From: Streptosporangium lutulentum
Lineage (GTDB): Bacteria; Actinomycetota; Actinomycetes; Streptosporangiales; Streptosporangiaceae
Reading direction: 5' to 3'
Length of the DNA: 64,000 nucleotides
Assembly (NCBI RefSeq): GCF_030811455.1
Contig: NZ_JAUSQU010000001.1
Coordinates: 6,510,001-6,574,000, forward strand
The number at the start of each line of letters is the position of its first letter. The stretch's first letter is position 1. Below the pieces are notes generated by a model. That model saw only the letters and a program-made list of their open reading frames with translations, had not been told where the DNA came from and searched no databases. The translations under genes were made by a program, and so were the position numbers. This document shows, one piece after another, positions 31,822-41,672 of the stretch.

Positions 31822-33966
31822 ATGAGGACATCGATCCGTACGGCCGGCGCCGTCACCCTCGCCGCCGCCCTGCTCGCCACGGCGTGCAGTTCGACGGAGA
31901 CTTCGCCGGAGGCAGGGCCCGGCGCGAGCCGTACGACGCCGGTCGAGCTGGGCGACATCAAACTGGTCTCCTACAGCGGTTGTGACGACATGCTGACCGG
32001 ATTGCGGACGGAGACGGCGAAGAACGTCGGCCCCTGGGGCCTCGGCGGCCCGGTGATCATGTACGCGGAGGCCCTCTCGGCCGCGCGCGCGGACGCCGGC
32101 GCGGCCAAGGGCGTCGCGGGCGCGCCCGAGCACTCGACCACGAACGTGCACGAGGCCGGGGTCGACGAGCCGGACCTGGTGAAGACCGACGGCAACCGGG
32201 TGATCACCGTGAACCGCGGCGTGCTGCGGGTGGTGGACACCGCGACCAGGAAGGTCACCGGCACGCTCAGACTCGTGGACGCCGAGCAGGCCTGGGCCCC
32301 GGCCGACCTGTTGATCAGTGGAGACCGGGCGCTGGTGCTGTTCTCCGGCGGCGGGATCATCCCGTTCGGCGCGAGGGCCAAACGGGCCGCGAGCCCCGGA
32401 CCGCGTTACGTCCTCGTCGACCTGTCCGGCCCGCCGAAGGTGCTCGGCTCGCTCACCCCGAACGGCGCTCACGTGGACGCCAGGATGGTCGGCTCGACGG
32501 TGCGGGTCGTGGTCCGCAGCCAGCCCGAGATCGACTTCTCGTTCCCCGACGCCGACCCCGGTCTCTCGGACGGCGACCGCACCCGGCTGAACAGGGACGT
32601 CGTGGCCAAGACCCCGGTCGAGGCGTGGCTGCCGAAGTTCGAGGTGACCGCCGCCGACGGCACGACCTCGAAGGGCTCGGTCAGGTGCGAGCAGATCAGC
32701 CACCCCGCGGAGTACACCGGGACGTCGATGCTGACCGTGCACAGCCTGGACCTGTCTCCGGGGGTCACGGGGATCTCCGAGACCGCGCCGATCGGCGTGG
32801 CGGCCGACGGTGACACGGTCTACGGCACCGGCAGCAGCCTGTACGTGACCAGCAACCCGCGCTGGTGGTGGCCCCGGCCGATCATCGACGACTCCGCGCC
32901 GGCGCCCACCCGGACACCCACCGAGACGGAGCCGCCCAGGGCGACCCCGGCGGCGCCGCAGTCCGAGCCGACGCCGACGGAGCCGTCGGTGACGCTCTCC
33001 CCCGGGCAGACCCCCCCGAGCGTCGAGCCCGCGACGGCGACTCCGACGCCGACCCCGGCGCCCCCGAGTTTCACGGCGGCTCCCAGTCCTGAGAACACCC
33101 CGGTCGAGCCTCCGGAGGAGACCGAGGTCCACCGGTTCGACATCACCGCGGCCGGCGCTCCCCGCTACGTCGCCTCGGGCAAGGTGCCGGGCCGGTTGCT
33201 CAACCAGTACTCCCTGTCGGAGTACGAGGGGAACCTGCGGGTCGCCACCACCTCGACCGCGGGGCGGAGCAGTTCCAGCGCCGTCTACGTGCTCAAGGCC
33301 GACACCCTGGGCAGGGTCGGGGAGGTCGGCGGCCTGGGTGAGGGCGAGCGGATCTACTCCGTCCGTTTCATCGGCCCCGTCGGCTACGTGGTGACGTTCA
33401 GGCAGGTCGACCCGCTCTACACCCTCGACCTGCGCGACCCGGCCGCCCCGAGGAAGACCGGCGAGCTGAAGATCACCGGCTACTCGGCCTATCTGCACCC
33501 GGCGGGCGAGGGACGGCTGATCGGCGTCGGCCAGGAGGCGAGCGAGGAGGGCCGCACCCTCGGCACCCAGGTCTCGCTGTTCGACGTCAGCGATCCGGCC
33601 AACCCGCGCCGCCTGTCGCAGATGTTCCAGAAGGACTCCGGCTCCGAGGCCGAATGGGACCCGCACGCCTTCCTGTACTGGGCCAAGACGGGCATGGCCG
33701 TCCTGCCGCTGAGCACCTGGACCGGCACCGAGCCGACCAACGGCGCGGCCCTGGTCCTCGACATCGGCGACTCCGCCATCACCAAGACGGGCACCGTCGT
33801 CCATCCCGCGCCCGCGCGCGCCGGCAACGCCGGCTTCGCCGCCTACGACCCGGGCATCCGCCGCTCGGTCGTCATCGGTGACAGCCTCTGGACGGTCTCC
33901 GATCTGGGTCTGAAGATCAGCGACATGAACGGCCTCGCCGACCAGGCGTGGATCCCCTTCTCCTGA
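31822..33966 (+). CDS. Secreted beta-propeller lipoprotein
   Basis: This 714-residue protein starts with a lipoprotein signal; the lipobox LLATACSS places the lipid on Cys22. The rest is the beta-propeller family PF09826: AGVDEPDLVKTDGNRVITVN, VVDTATRKVTGTLRL, SLSEYEGNLRVATTSTAGRS and EWDPHAFLYWAKTGMAVLPL. A Pro/Thr-rich linker of about 80 residues (residues 355-430) interrupts the propeller, unlike the usual compact form. Probably anchored outside the membrane; function unknown. The ATG has only a weak site (TAGGGG). Confidence 0.85.
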   Translation: MRTSIRTAGAVTLAAALLATACSSTETSPEAGPGASRTTPVELGDIKLVSYSGCDDMLTGLRTETAKNVGPWGLGGPVIMYAEALSAARADAGAAKGVAGAPEHSTTNVHEAGVDEPDLVKTDGNRVITVNRGVLRVVDTATRKVTGTLRLVDAEQAWAPADLLISGDRALVLFSGGGIIPFGARAKRAASPGPRYVLVDLSGPPKVLGSLTPNGAHVDARMVGSTVRVVVRSQPEIDFSFPDADPGLSDGDRTRLNRDVVAKTPVEAWLPKFEVTAADGTTSKGSVRCEQISHPAEYTGTSMLTVHSLDLSPGVTGISETAPIGVAADGDTVYGTGSSLYVTSNPRWWWPRPIIDDSAPAPTRTPTETEPPRATPAAPQSEPTPTEPSVTLSPGQTPPSVEPATATPTPTPAPPSFTAAPSPENTPVEPPEETEVHRFDITAAGAPRYVASGKVPGRLLNQYSLSEYEGNLRVATTSTAGRSSSSAVYVLKADTLGRVGEVGGLGEGERIYSVRFIGPVGYVVTFRQVDPLYTLDLRDPAAPRKTGELKITGYSAYLHPAGEGRLIGVGQEASEEGRTLGTQVSLFDVSDPANPRRLSQMFQKDSGSEAEWDPHAFLYWAKTGMAVLPLSTWTGTEPTNGAALVLDIGDSAITKTGTVVHPAPARAGNAGFAAYDPGIRRSVVIGDSLWTVSDLGLKISDMNGLADQAWIPFS

Positions 33967-34020
33967 CCGTCCCGCTCCCGGCCTGGTCAGGGCCTCTCCC
34001 GACCCGATCGAGTACGGCTC

Positions 34021-34048
34021 GCGCCTCCGGCATCACCGCCGGGGGCGC
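34021..34048 (+). terminator. Terminator after the beta-propeller lipoprotein
   Basis: GCGCCTCCGGC (34021-34031) pairs with GCCGGGGGCGC (34038-34048) with one T-G wobble. It lies 55 bases past the stop. The region 34049-34175 is AT-richer and probably holds the promoter of the protease gene. Confidence 0.75.
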
Positions 34049-34175
34049 GTCCTATTACACCGACATATCATCCTTTACAAGATCTTGTCATGGCTCTTGA
34101 TCGATGTTACTTCTTGCGCACCGCATGTGATTCACGTGTGGCACGGCCGACGGCCATATCTACGCAGGAGGATCG

Positions 34176-37112
34176 GTGTCGACCAAGCCCTGGTTACGCC
34201 TCACCGTCATCGCAGCCGCGACCGCGGCGCTAGCCCTTCCCCTTCCGGGTATCGCGAACAGTGAACCCGGCGGGCAAGCCCCCAAGCCCCACGATTTTCA
34301 GGCCGAGATAGGCGCCAAACCGGATCTGGACAACCGCCGGGGCAGCGTCGCGCCACCGGCCTCACTGTCCCGGTCCACGAGCACCGCGACGATCCGGTGG
34401 AACACCCTCGGCACCCCGGCCGTCATCACCGACTCCGCACCGCTCGCCGAAGGGCTGGGCTCCGATCCCGAACAGGCCGCGCGGGCCTACCTCAAGGCGA
34501 ACGAGAACCTCTTCGGGCTCTCCGGCGAAGCCGTGGACGGGCTGGAGAAGGTCGCGGTCAACCCCATCGGGGAGGGCCACGCCGTACTGCTCAGGCAGAG
34601 GTTCGGCGGTCTGCCGGCGGGCGTGGACGGGCAGGTCGCGATCGGCGTGAAGGACGGCAAGATCGTCCACGTCACCTCGACCCTGTCGCGTTCGACCGAG
34701 GCGCCCCCCGCCGCCGGGATCACCGAGCAGCAGGCGCTGGAGATCGCGGCCAGGGACGGCGGCATCGACCTGGCCACGGCGAGGACCAAGCAGGCCACCG
34801 CCGTCGCGGTGCCCGCACCGGACGGGACGCACAACGCCTTCCAGGTCGTCCTGATCGGCGGCTCGGAGGGCGAGGCCGCCGGCTACACCACCCACGTGGA
34901 CGCGGTCAGCGGCGAGATCCTGACCCGCGAGAACCTCGTGGACCACGACTACGACCGTGACCGGGACCGCGATCACGGCAACGCCCCGGTGGGCCCGAGC
35001 TGGGAGGTCTTCCCGGCCAACCCGCCGGCCAACTACTCCTCCTCCGACACCCGCAAGACGTGGTGCCACGCCTCCGGCGCCCGCTGCGACTACGTGGTCG
35101 GCGGCGACCCCGCCACGGGCAAGGCCTGGGACGTGGACCACACCACGGGAGCCTCGACGACCACGAGCATCGGCAACTCCGCCAGGACCGTCGAGAACCG
35201 GGCCAGCGGCAGCTCCAACAGCGTCGGCACCCGCAGCAACGTGATCACGCCGAGCCGGAACTACGCCTACCCCTGGACCAACAAGTGGTACACGGCCAAG
35301 TGCGACCCGGCCACGTTCGACCAGCCGGGCGAGGCCGACCTCGAGGCCGCGATGGCGAACCTGCACGCCATGCACAACCGGATGCACGACTGGTCCTACC
35401 GGCTCGGCTTCACCGAGAACGCCTGGAACATGCAGAGCGACAACGGCGACCGGGGCGGCCTCGGCAACGACCCCGAGCGGGGCAACGCCCAGGCGGGCGC
35501 CCGGGTGCTCACCGTGCGAAACAACGCCAACCAGATCACCGGCCCCGACGGGGTCGCTCCGATCACCAACATGTACCTCTGGCAGCCGATGGCGGGCTCG
35601 TTCTACGCGCCGTGCGTGGACGGCGACTACGACATGTCGGTCATCGGGCATGAGTACACCCACGCGATCTCCGGTCGTATGATCGGCGGCCCGAACGCCG
35701 GATGGAGCGGCGCCCAGGCCGGCGCCATGAACGAGAGCACCTCCGACCTGTTCTCCATGGAGCAGCTCTACGAGTACGGCTTCCGCCCCGCGGGCGACAC
35801 GCCCTACGTCACCGGCGGCTACGTCACCGGCGACAAGAAGGCGGGCATCCGCAACTACGACATGTCCAAGTCCCCGCTGAACTACAGCGACATCTCCTAC
35901 GACATCGTCGGCACGCAGGTGCACGCGGACGGCGAGATCTGGTCGGCCACCCAGTTCGACGTGCGCAAGGCCTTCATCCAGCGGTACGGCGAGGGCAGCC
36001 CGTCCAAGCAGAAGGCGTGCGCCGACGGCCAGATCCCGGTGGACCAGTGCCCCGGAAACCGCCGCTGGGCGCAGGTCTCCTTCGACGCGCTGCTGCTGAT
36101 GGCCTCCGGCGCGGTCAGCTACGTCGACCACCGCGACGCGCTGCTCGCGGCCGACGCCATCCGCTTCGGCGGCGCGAACCAGTCGATCATGTGGCGGGCG
36201 TTCGCCGAGCACGGTCTCGGCGCGGGCGCGGCGAGCCTGGGGGCGAACGACCCCGACCCGACCCCGAGCTTCGTCGACCCCAAGGGCAAGAACGGCAGCC
36301 TGCAGCTCAAGCCGCTGCTGGACGCCAAGGACGCGGCGCTCAAGCTCTACGTCGGCGACTACGAGGGCCGCGTCGTGCCGGTGGCCGACACCGACCCGGC
36401 GACCGACCTCGGCGACACCGTGGAGATGACCCCCGGCACCTACGACTTCGTGGTCACGGGCAACGGATTCGGTCACACCCGGACGAAGGCCACGGTGCTG
36501 CCCGGCCTGAAACTGCCGCTGCTGCTGCCCCTGGCGAAGAACCACGCCTCCGCCGCACTGGGTGCGACGGCGACCGGTGACGGCGTCAACCAGGCCATGC
36601 TGATCGACGAGACCGAGGCGACGAACTGGGCCTCGCTCACCGGACCGGTCAAGGGCAAGTCCGTCACCGTCGACCTGGCCGGAACCAGCCCGGTGGAGGT
36701 CCGCAGGGTCCAGGTCAGCGCCATGCTCCGGCCCCTCATCGGCGACGCTGCCGACCCCGGCGCCCAGAACCGCTTCAGCGCCCTGCGCGCCTTCGAGGTC
36801 CTGGCCTGCGACGCCGCCAAGAAGGACTGTTCATCCCCCGACTCCTACAAGCGGGTCTACACCAGCCCGTCCGACGCCTTCCAGACCAGCCTGCCGCGTC
36901 CTCGCGGCGCCGACCTGCTCATCGAGTCCTTCAAGATCCCGACCACCAAGGCGACCCACCTGACCCTGCGGGCCGTCTCCACCCAGTGCACCGGCAACCC
37001 GCTCTACGCCGGTGAGCAGGACAACGACCCCAACTCCGCCACCGACTGCTCCACCGCCAGCCCGGCCAGGGACCACCTGCGCGCCGCCGAGTTCCAGGCC
37101 TTCACCCGCTAG
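34176..37112 (+). CDS. Secreted M36 (fungalysin) metallopeptidase
   Basis: This 978-residue protein starts with GTG and a signal peptide (RLTVIAAATAALALPLPGIA). A FTP/PepSY-like propeptide covers about residues 70-260. The M36 catalytic domain holds the zinc motif HEYTH, with His492, Glu493 and His496, and the third ligand Glu520 in NESTSDLFSMEQL. The C-terminal 300 residues are beta-rich (SAALGATATGDGVNQAMLID, a sandwich like F5/8 or Fn3 modules) and could bind substrate. It is expected to be an exported protease. The upstream AGGAGGATCG gives a ribosome site. A strong hairpin ends the gene. Confidence 0.92.
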   Translation: MSTKPWLRLTVIAAATAALALPLPGIANSEPGGQAPKPHDFQAEIGAKPDLDNRRGSVAPPASLSRSTSTATIRWNTLGTPAVITDSAPLAEGLGSDPEQAARAYLKANENLFGLSGEAVDGLEKVAVNPIGEGHAVLLRQRFGGLPAGVDGQVAIGVKDGKIVHVTSTLSRSTEAPPAAGITEQQALEIAARDGGIDLATARTKQATAVAVPAPDGTHNAFQVVLIGGSEGEAAGYTTHVDAVSGEILTRENLVDHDYDRDRDRDHGNAPVGPSWEVFPANPPANYSSSDTRKTWCHASGARCDYVVGGDPATGKAWDVDHTTGASTTTSIGNSARTVENRASGSSNSVGTRSNVITPSRNYAYPWTNKWYTAKCDPATFDQPGEADLEAAMANLHAMHNRMHDWSYRLGFTENAWNMQSDNGDRGGLGNDPERGNAQAGARVLTVRNNANQITGPDGVAPITNMYLWQPMAGSFYAPCVDGDYDMSVIGHEYTHAISGRMIGGPNAGWSGAQAGAMNESTSDLFSMEQLYEYGFRPAGDTPYVTGGYVTGDKKAGIRNYDMSKSPLNYSDISYDIVGTQVHADGEIWSATQFDVRKAFIQRYGEGSPSKQKACADGQIPVDQCPGNRRWAQVSFDALLLMASGAVSYVDHRDALLAADAIRFGGANQSIMWRAFAEHGLGAGAASLGANDPDPTPSFVDPKGKNGSLQLKPLLDAKDAALKLYVGDYEGRVVPVADTDPATDLGDTVEMTPGTYDFVVTGNGFGHTRTKATVLPGLKLPLLLPLAKNHASAALGATATGDGVNQAMLIDETEATNWASLTGPVKGKSVTVDLAGTSPVEVRRVQVSAMLRPLIGDAADPGAQNRFSALRAFEVLACDAAKKDCSSPDSYKRVYTSPSDAFQTSLPRPRGADLLIESFKIPTTKATHLTLRAVSTQCTGNPLYAGEQDNDPNSATDCSTASPARDHLRAAEFQAFTR

Positions 37113-37141
37113 GTCCCCGTACGGCTCCGCCTGATTCTCCC

Positions 37142-37171
37142 GCGGCTCCCGCCTTCCCCGGCGGGAGCCGC
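37142..37171. terminator. Terminator between the M36 protease and glpD
   Basis: GCGGCTCCCGCC (37142-37153) pairs perfectly with GGCGGGAGCCGC (37160-37171). It stands 30 bases past the protease stop, where two converging genes meet. Confidence 0.85.
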
Positions 37172-37303
37172 ATCCATGGGGCCCGCACGACGGAAGACCC
37201 GGGCGGGGCGGACCGCACGGACCCGAATCGGGTTCTGATCGGGCCCCGCGTCAGGCCTGATCGAGCCCCCGAGCCACCCCGGAGGTCCGATCAAGGTCCC
37301 GGA

Positions 37304-39046
37304 CTACACGGGGGTCGAATCGGGGCCCGCCACCGGCACGATCTCGGGGGCTCCGAGGCGGATCGCGTCGGCCTCCTGGTCGGTGTCCTGCTCCTGGGAG
37401 AGCCGCTCGGCCTCGACGCGCTTCGTGTAGTACTTCACCTCGCTCTTGATCTGCTCGGCGTCCCATCCCAGCGGCCCGGCGAGCAACTCGGCGGTCTCCT
37501 CGACCACGTCCAGCCCCCGGTGGAAGGTCTCGATCGAGATGCGTGTGCGCCGGGTCAGGACGTCGTTCACGTGCCGGGCGCCCTCGTGGCTGGCCGCGTA
37601 GACGACCTCCGCCCTGAGGTAGTCGTCCGCCCCGGTCAGCGGCTTGCCGAGCGACGGATCCCGCTCGATCAACGCCAGGATCTCGTCGATCATCGACCCG
37701 TAGCGCTGGAGCAGGTGCTCGATCCTGGCCACGTGCAGCCCGGACGACTGGGCCAGCCTGTGCCGGGAGTTCCACAGGGCCTGATACCCCTCCGCCCCGG
37801 CCAGCGGGACCTGGTCCGTGCACGACGGCGGGACCCTCTGGTCCAGGCCGTGCGCCACGGCGTCCACCGCGTCCTTCGCCATGACCCGATACGTCGTGTA
37901 CTTCCCGCCCGCCACCATGACCAGCCCCGGCACCGGATGGGCCACCACATGCTCGCGGGAGAGCTTGGACGTCTCCTCCGACTCCCCGGACAGCAGCGGG
38001 CGCAGCCCGGCGTAGACGCCCTCGACGTCCTCGCGGGTCAGCGGCACCGAGAGCACGGCGTTCACGTGGTCGAGCACGTAGTCGATGTCCGACCGGGACG
38101 CCGCCGGGTGCGCCCGGTCCAGCTCCCACTCGGTGTCGGTGGTCCCGATGATCCAGTGACGGCCCCACGGGATCACGAACAGCACCGACTTCTCGGTGCG
38201 CAGGATGATCCCGGTCATCGAGTGGATGCGGTCGCGCGGCACCACCAGGTGGACGCCCTTGGAGGCGCGGACGTGGATCTGCCCCCGCCCGCCGACCATC
38301 GCCTGGATGTCGTCGGTCCACACCCCGGTGGCGTTGACCACCTGACGGGCCCGTACGTCCAGCTCGCGCCCGGCCTCAAGATCCCGTACCCGGACGCCGG
38401 TGACCCGTTCCCCCTCGCGCAGGAACCCCACCACCTGCGCCCGCGAGGCGATGTTGGCCCCGTAGGTCGAGGCGGTCCGCAGCATGGTCACCACGTAACG
38501 GGCGTCGTCGACCTGGGCGTCCCAGTACTGCACCGCGCCGGAGAACGCCGTCCTCCGCAGCGAGGGCGCGATTCGCAGCGCCCTCTTGCGTGACAGGTGC
38601 CGGTGTCCGGGGACGCCCCGGGTGAACCCGAAGGAGAAGCCCAGCGTGTCGTACATCACCAGGCCGGCCCCGATGTACGGCCGCTCCCAGCCGACGTGCG
38701 TGAGCGGCATCAGGAACGGCACCGGCCGGACCAGGTGGGGGGCGATGCGCTGGAGCAGCAGGGACCGCTCCTGGAGCGCCTCCCTGACCAGGTCGAAGTT
38801 GAGCTGCTCCAGGTAGCGCAGACCGCCGTGGATGAGTTTGGACGACCTGGACGAGGTGCCGGAGGCGAAGTCGCGCGCCTCCAGCAGCCCGACGGTTAAC
38901 CCGCGGGTCGCCGCGTCCAGCGCGACCCCCGCCCCGACGACCCCACCGCCGATCACCACGACGTCCAGTTCCTGAGCTGCCATCTGATTCAGTGCGGCGG
39001 TCCGTTCGGCAGGACCGAGCTGTGCGGTGCCCATTCGCGCCGTCAT
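37304..39046 (-). CDS. glpD: Aerobic glycerol-3-phosphate dehydrogenase
   Basis: From the ATG at 39046 the product has 580 residues. The FAD motif VVVIGGGVVGAGVALDAATR and ARDFASGTSSRSSKLIHGGL with RYLEQLNFDLV are GlpD hallmarks. Later come YWDAQVDDARYVVTMLRTAS, PLLSGESEETSKLSREH and the C-terminal HEGARHVNDVLTRRTRISIE. It oxidises glycerol-3-phosphate to dihydroxyacetone phosphate at the membrane. The start at 39034 is also possible. It is divergent from nagA, with a 20-base palindrome between them that could control both. Confidence 0.94.
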   Translation of the reverse strand: MTARMGTAQLGPAERTAALNQMAAQELDVVVIGGGVVGAGVALDAATRGLTVGLLEARDFASGTSSRSSKLIHGGLRYLEQLNFDLVREALQERSLLLQRIAPHLVRPVPFLMPLTHVGWERPYIGAGLVMYDTLGFSFGFTRGVPGHRHLSRKRALRIAPSLRRTAFSGAVQYWDAQVDDARYVVTMLRTASTYGANIASRAQVVGFLREGERVTGVRVRDLEAGRELDVRARQVVNATGVWTDDIQAMVGGRGQIHVRASKGVHLVVPRDRIHSMTGIILRTEKSVLFVIPWGRHWIIGTTDTEWELDRAHPAASRSDIDYVLDHVNAVLSVPLTREDVEGVYAGLRPLLSGESEETSKLSREHVVAHPVPGLVMVAGGKYTTYRVMAKDAVDAVAHGLDQRVPPSCTDQVPLAGAEGYQALWNSRHRLAQSSGLHVARIEHLLQRYGSMIDEILALIERDPSLGKPLTGADDYLRAEVVYAASHEGARHVNDVLTRRTRISIETFHRGLDVVEETAELLAGPLGWDAEQIKSEVKYYTKRVEAERLSQEQDTDQEADAIRLGAPEIVPVAGPDSTPV

Positions 39047-39110
39047 GCTGCATCCCCCTGGAGTACGGCTTGTCATCTTGCGTCGTGTATCTACCCCTCA
39101 ACCATAGGCA

Positions 39111-39130
39111 TCACTACCGACCGGTAGTGA
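39111..39130. promoter_or_regulatory. Perfect palindrome between glpD and nagA
   Basis: TCACTACCG-AC-CGGTAGTGA (39111-39130) has nine-base perfect arms. It is 65 bases upstream of the glpD start and 130 upstream of nagA. The shape is typical for a TetR- or GntR-type dimer site; no regulator gene is adjacent. Confidence 0.75.
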
Positions 39131-39259
39131 ACCCCGGGCAGGGATACGGGTCACATCCCGGTGAACGGCGGGAGACCTCCCGCGGGCCTCGCGAAGAAGG
39201 AGCCCGGCCTGGGGAATTCGACGACCACCGTCCCGGCGGAACCGGTGGAGGATGGTCCC

Positions 39260-40396
39260 ATGAGCATCACACTCACCGACGCCCGCGTCGTGACCCCCCA
39301 GGGTGTCCACGGAGGCTGGCTCACCATCGAAGACGGCCGCATCACCCACATCGGCCAGGGCGCCGCCCCGGGACCGGGCCACAGCCTCGGCGGCCGGTAC
39401 GTCGTGCCTGGCTTCGTCGACATCCACAGCCACGGCGGAGCCGGCGGTTCCTTCCCCTCGGGCGATCCGGACCAGGCGAGCGCCGTCGCCGCCCTGCACA
39501 CCCTGCACGGCACCACCACGCTCATGGCCAGCCTGGTCACCGCGACCCTGGACGACCTGGCCAGGGCCACCGCCGCCCTGGCCGACCTGTGCGAGGACGG
39601 CCTGCTGGCCGGGATCCACTTCGAGGGCCCCTACATCTCCGGTGCCCGCTGCGGCGCGCACAACCCGGCACTGCTGCGGGAGCCGTCGGCACGGGAGCTC
39701 GGCGGGCTGCTCAAGGCCGGGCGCGGCCACGTGCGGATGCTCACCGTCGCCCCCGAGCTGCCCGGCGCGCTGGACACCATCCGGGAGGCGGTCGCGAACA
39801 ACGTGATCGCCGCGCTCGGGCACAGCGACGCCACCTACGAGCAGACCCTCACGGGCATCGACGCGGGCGGCAGCGTCGCGACCCACCTCTACAACGCGAT
39901 GCCGCCGCTGCACCATCGCGACCCGGGACCGATCGCCGCGCTGCTGGAGGACGAGCGCGTCACGGTCGAACTGATCAACGACGGCGTGCACGCGCACCCG
40001 GCGATGGTGCGCCTGGCCTACGACGTCGCGGGCCCCGGCCGCACCGCGCTGATCACCGACGCGATGGCGGCCGCGGGGGCGGGTGACGGCGTCTACGGGC
40101 TCGGCACGATGAAGGTCAACGTCGTCGGCGGCGTGGCACGGCTGGCCGAGGGCGGCTCCATCGCGGGCAGCACCCTGACCATGGACGTCGCGTTCCGGCG
40201 CGCCGTCCAGGAGGTCGGCCTGTCCCTGAGCGAGGCGGCCGAGATCGCCTCGCTCACCCCCGCGCGGGTGCTCGGCCTCGCCGACCGCCTGGGCTCGGTC
40301 TCGGTCGGCAAGCAGGCCGACCTCGTGGTGCTCACCGAGGAGCTGCGGGTCGCCGGGGTCATGCGGCAGGGGGCCTGGATCACCGAGCCCCGGTAG
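39260..40396 (+). CDS. nagA: N-acetylglucosamine-6-phosphate deacetylase
   Basis: The ATG at 39260 (GGAGGATG upstream) gives 378 residues. The amidohydrolase metal and active-site motifs are FVDIHSHGGAGG, GIHFEGPYISGARCGAHNPA, ALGHSDATYEQT, HLYNAMPPLHHRDPG and the catalytic Asp in ALITDAMAAAGAGDG. The C-terminal TPARVLGLADRLGSVSVGKQ and ADLVVL are also diagnostic. It removes the acetyl group from GlcNAc-6-P, the key step in use of chitin and of recycled wall sugars, so it fits with the chitinase at 17 kb. Confidence 0.95.
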   Translation: MSITLTDARVVTPQGVHGGWLTIEDGRITHIGQGAAPGPGHSLGGRYVVPGFVDIHSHGGAGGSFPSGDPDQASAVAALHTLHGTTTLMASLVTATLDDLARATAALADLCEDGLLAGIHFEGPYISGARCGAHNPALLREPSARELGGLLKAGRGHVRMLTVAPELPGALDTIREAVANNVIAALGHSDATYEQTLTGIDAGGSVATHLYNAMPPLHHRDPGPIAALLEDERVTVELINDGVHAHPAMVRLAYDVAGPGRTALITDAMAAAGAGDGVYGLGTMKVNVVGGVARLAEGGSIAGSTLTMDVAFRRAVQEVGLSLSEAAEIASLTPARVLGLADRLGSVSVGKQADLVVLTEELRVAGVMRQGAWITEPR

Positions 40397-40432
40397 ACCG
40401 TACGGGCGAGACTCCGGCCGTCAGGAGGGCAA

Positions 40433-40460
40433 GGCCGGTGACGTCTGGCCATCACCGGCC
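40433..40460 (+). terminator. Terminator after nagA
   Basis: GGCCGGTGA (40433-40441) pairs with TCACCGGCC (40452-40460) and is followed by a T-rich stretch (GTAGTCTTTCCTT). It lies 37 bases past the stop. Confidence 0.75.
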
Positions 40461-40482
40461 AAAGTAGTCTTTCCTTGTCCAT

Positions 40483-40504
40483 CGGTGGACGTACGTATCC
40501 ACCG
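40483..40504 (+). promoter_or_regulatory. Inverted repeat upstream of the DyP-encapsulin operon
   Basis: CGGTGGA-N8-TCCACCG (40483-40489 and 40498-40504) stands about 104 bases before the DyP ATG, with CGTACGTA between the arms. It is a candidate operator for the peroxidase-encapsulin unit; the regulator is not in the window. No other feature is visible in the 40505-40607 gap. Confidence 0.55.
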
Positions 40505-40607
40505 GGTTCGGGGCACTTCGAGACCGCGCCGAAGACGACCTCGACGCGTGATCGGCCCTGGATACGGCACATGAGGCTCGAACACGACGCGTGAGGAAGG
40601 GACGGCG

Positions 40608-41672
40608 ATGGCGGAGCCTGACCCGGGAGTGGTCCCGCAGGCGGTGCTGAGCCCGCTGACGAGAACGGCGATCTTCCTGGTGGTGACGGTCGACCCAGGT
40701 GGTGAGCCCGTCGCGAGGGATCTGCTGTCCGAGTTGTCGGCGTTGCAGCGCGCCATCGGTTTCCGGGCGCCGAACGGCGACCTGAGCTGTGTCGCCGGAA
40801 TCGGGTCGCAGGCGTGGGACCGGCTGTTCGGCGGGCCACGCCCGGCCGAACTGCATCCTTTCCCCGAGCTGACCGGGGCCGTCCACCGCGCGGTGTCCAC
40901 CCCCGGTGACCTGCTGTTCCACATCCGGGCCCAGCGACTGGACCTGTGCTTCGCGCTCGCGTCGCAGATCATGGAGCGCCTGCGCGGCGCGGTGACGGTC
41001 CGCGACGAGGTGCACGGATTCAAGTACTTCGACGTGCGCGACCTGCTGGGCTTCGTCGACGGGACCGAGAATCCGATCGGCCCGGCGGCCGGCGCGGCGG
41101 TCCTGGTCGGCGCCGAGGACCCGGAGTTCTCCGGCGGGAGCTACGTGATCGTTCAGAAGTACCTGCACGATCTGCAGACGTGGAACGCCCTGCCGGTCGA
41201 GGCCCAGGAAAGGGTGATCGGCCGTACGAAGCTGGACGACATCGAGCTGGACGACGCCGCCAAACCGGCCGACTCCCATGTCGCGCTGACCACGATCGTC
41301 GACCCCGACGGCACCGAGCGGCAGATCCTGCGGGACAACATGCCCTTCGGCACCGTCGGCAGCGGTGAGTTCGGCACGTACTTCATCGGCTACGCCCGTA
41401 CCCCGTCGGTCACCGAGAGGATGCTGGAGCGGATGTTCCTCGGCGATCCCTCGGCGAGCCATGATCGGATCCTGGACTTCTCCACCCCCGTGACCGGCAC
41501 CCTGTTCTTCGTCCCGAGTGTCGACTTCCTCGACGACCTGCCCGATCCGCCCGGCATCACCGCTGAGACCGGGGTCCACGCCGAGGACGAGGCAGGCACG
41601 ACATCCGAGGTCCGGGAGCTGTCCGAGGGTTCCCTGGGCATCGGCGACCTGAAAGGGAGCACCGCCCGATGA
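40608..41672 (+). CDS. DyP-type heme peroxidase, encapsulin cargo
   Basis: This 354-residue protein has the DyP signature GFVDGTENPIGPAAG (with the catalytic Asp), then SYVIVQKYLHDLQTWNALPV, and the heme-ligand His in AKPADSHVALTTIVDP. The last residues EGSLGIGDLKGSTAR match the encapsulation signal of type 1 DyPs (x-S-L-x-I-G-S/D-L-K), so the enzyme should be packed inside the shell encoded next. AGGAAGGGA precedes the ATG. Its stop overlaps the encapsulin start (ATGA). DyPs use hydrogen peroxide to oxidise dyes, lignin-like compounds or unknown physiological substrates. Confidence 0.95.
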   Translation: MAEPDPGVVPQAVLSPLTRTAIFLVVTVDPGGEPVARDLLSELSALQRAIGFRAPNGDLSCVAGIGSQAWDRLFGGPRPAELHPFPELTGAVHRAVSTPGDLLFHIRAQRLDLCFALASQIMERLRGAVTVRDEVHGFKYFDVRDLLGFVDGTENPIGPAAGAAVLVGAEDPEFSGGSYVIVQKYLHDLQTWNALPVEAQERVIGRTKLDDIELDDAAKPADSHVALTTIVDPDGTERQILRDNMPFGTVGSGEFGTYFIGYARTPSVTERMLERMFLGDPSASHDRILDFSTPVTGTLFFVPSVDFLDDLPDPPGITAETGVHAEDEAGTTSEVRELSEGSLGIGDLKGSTAR

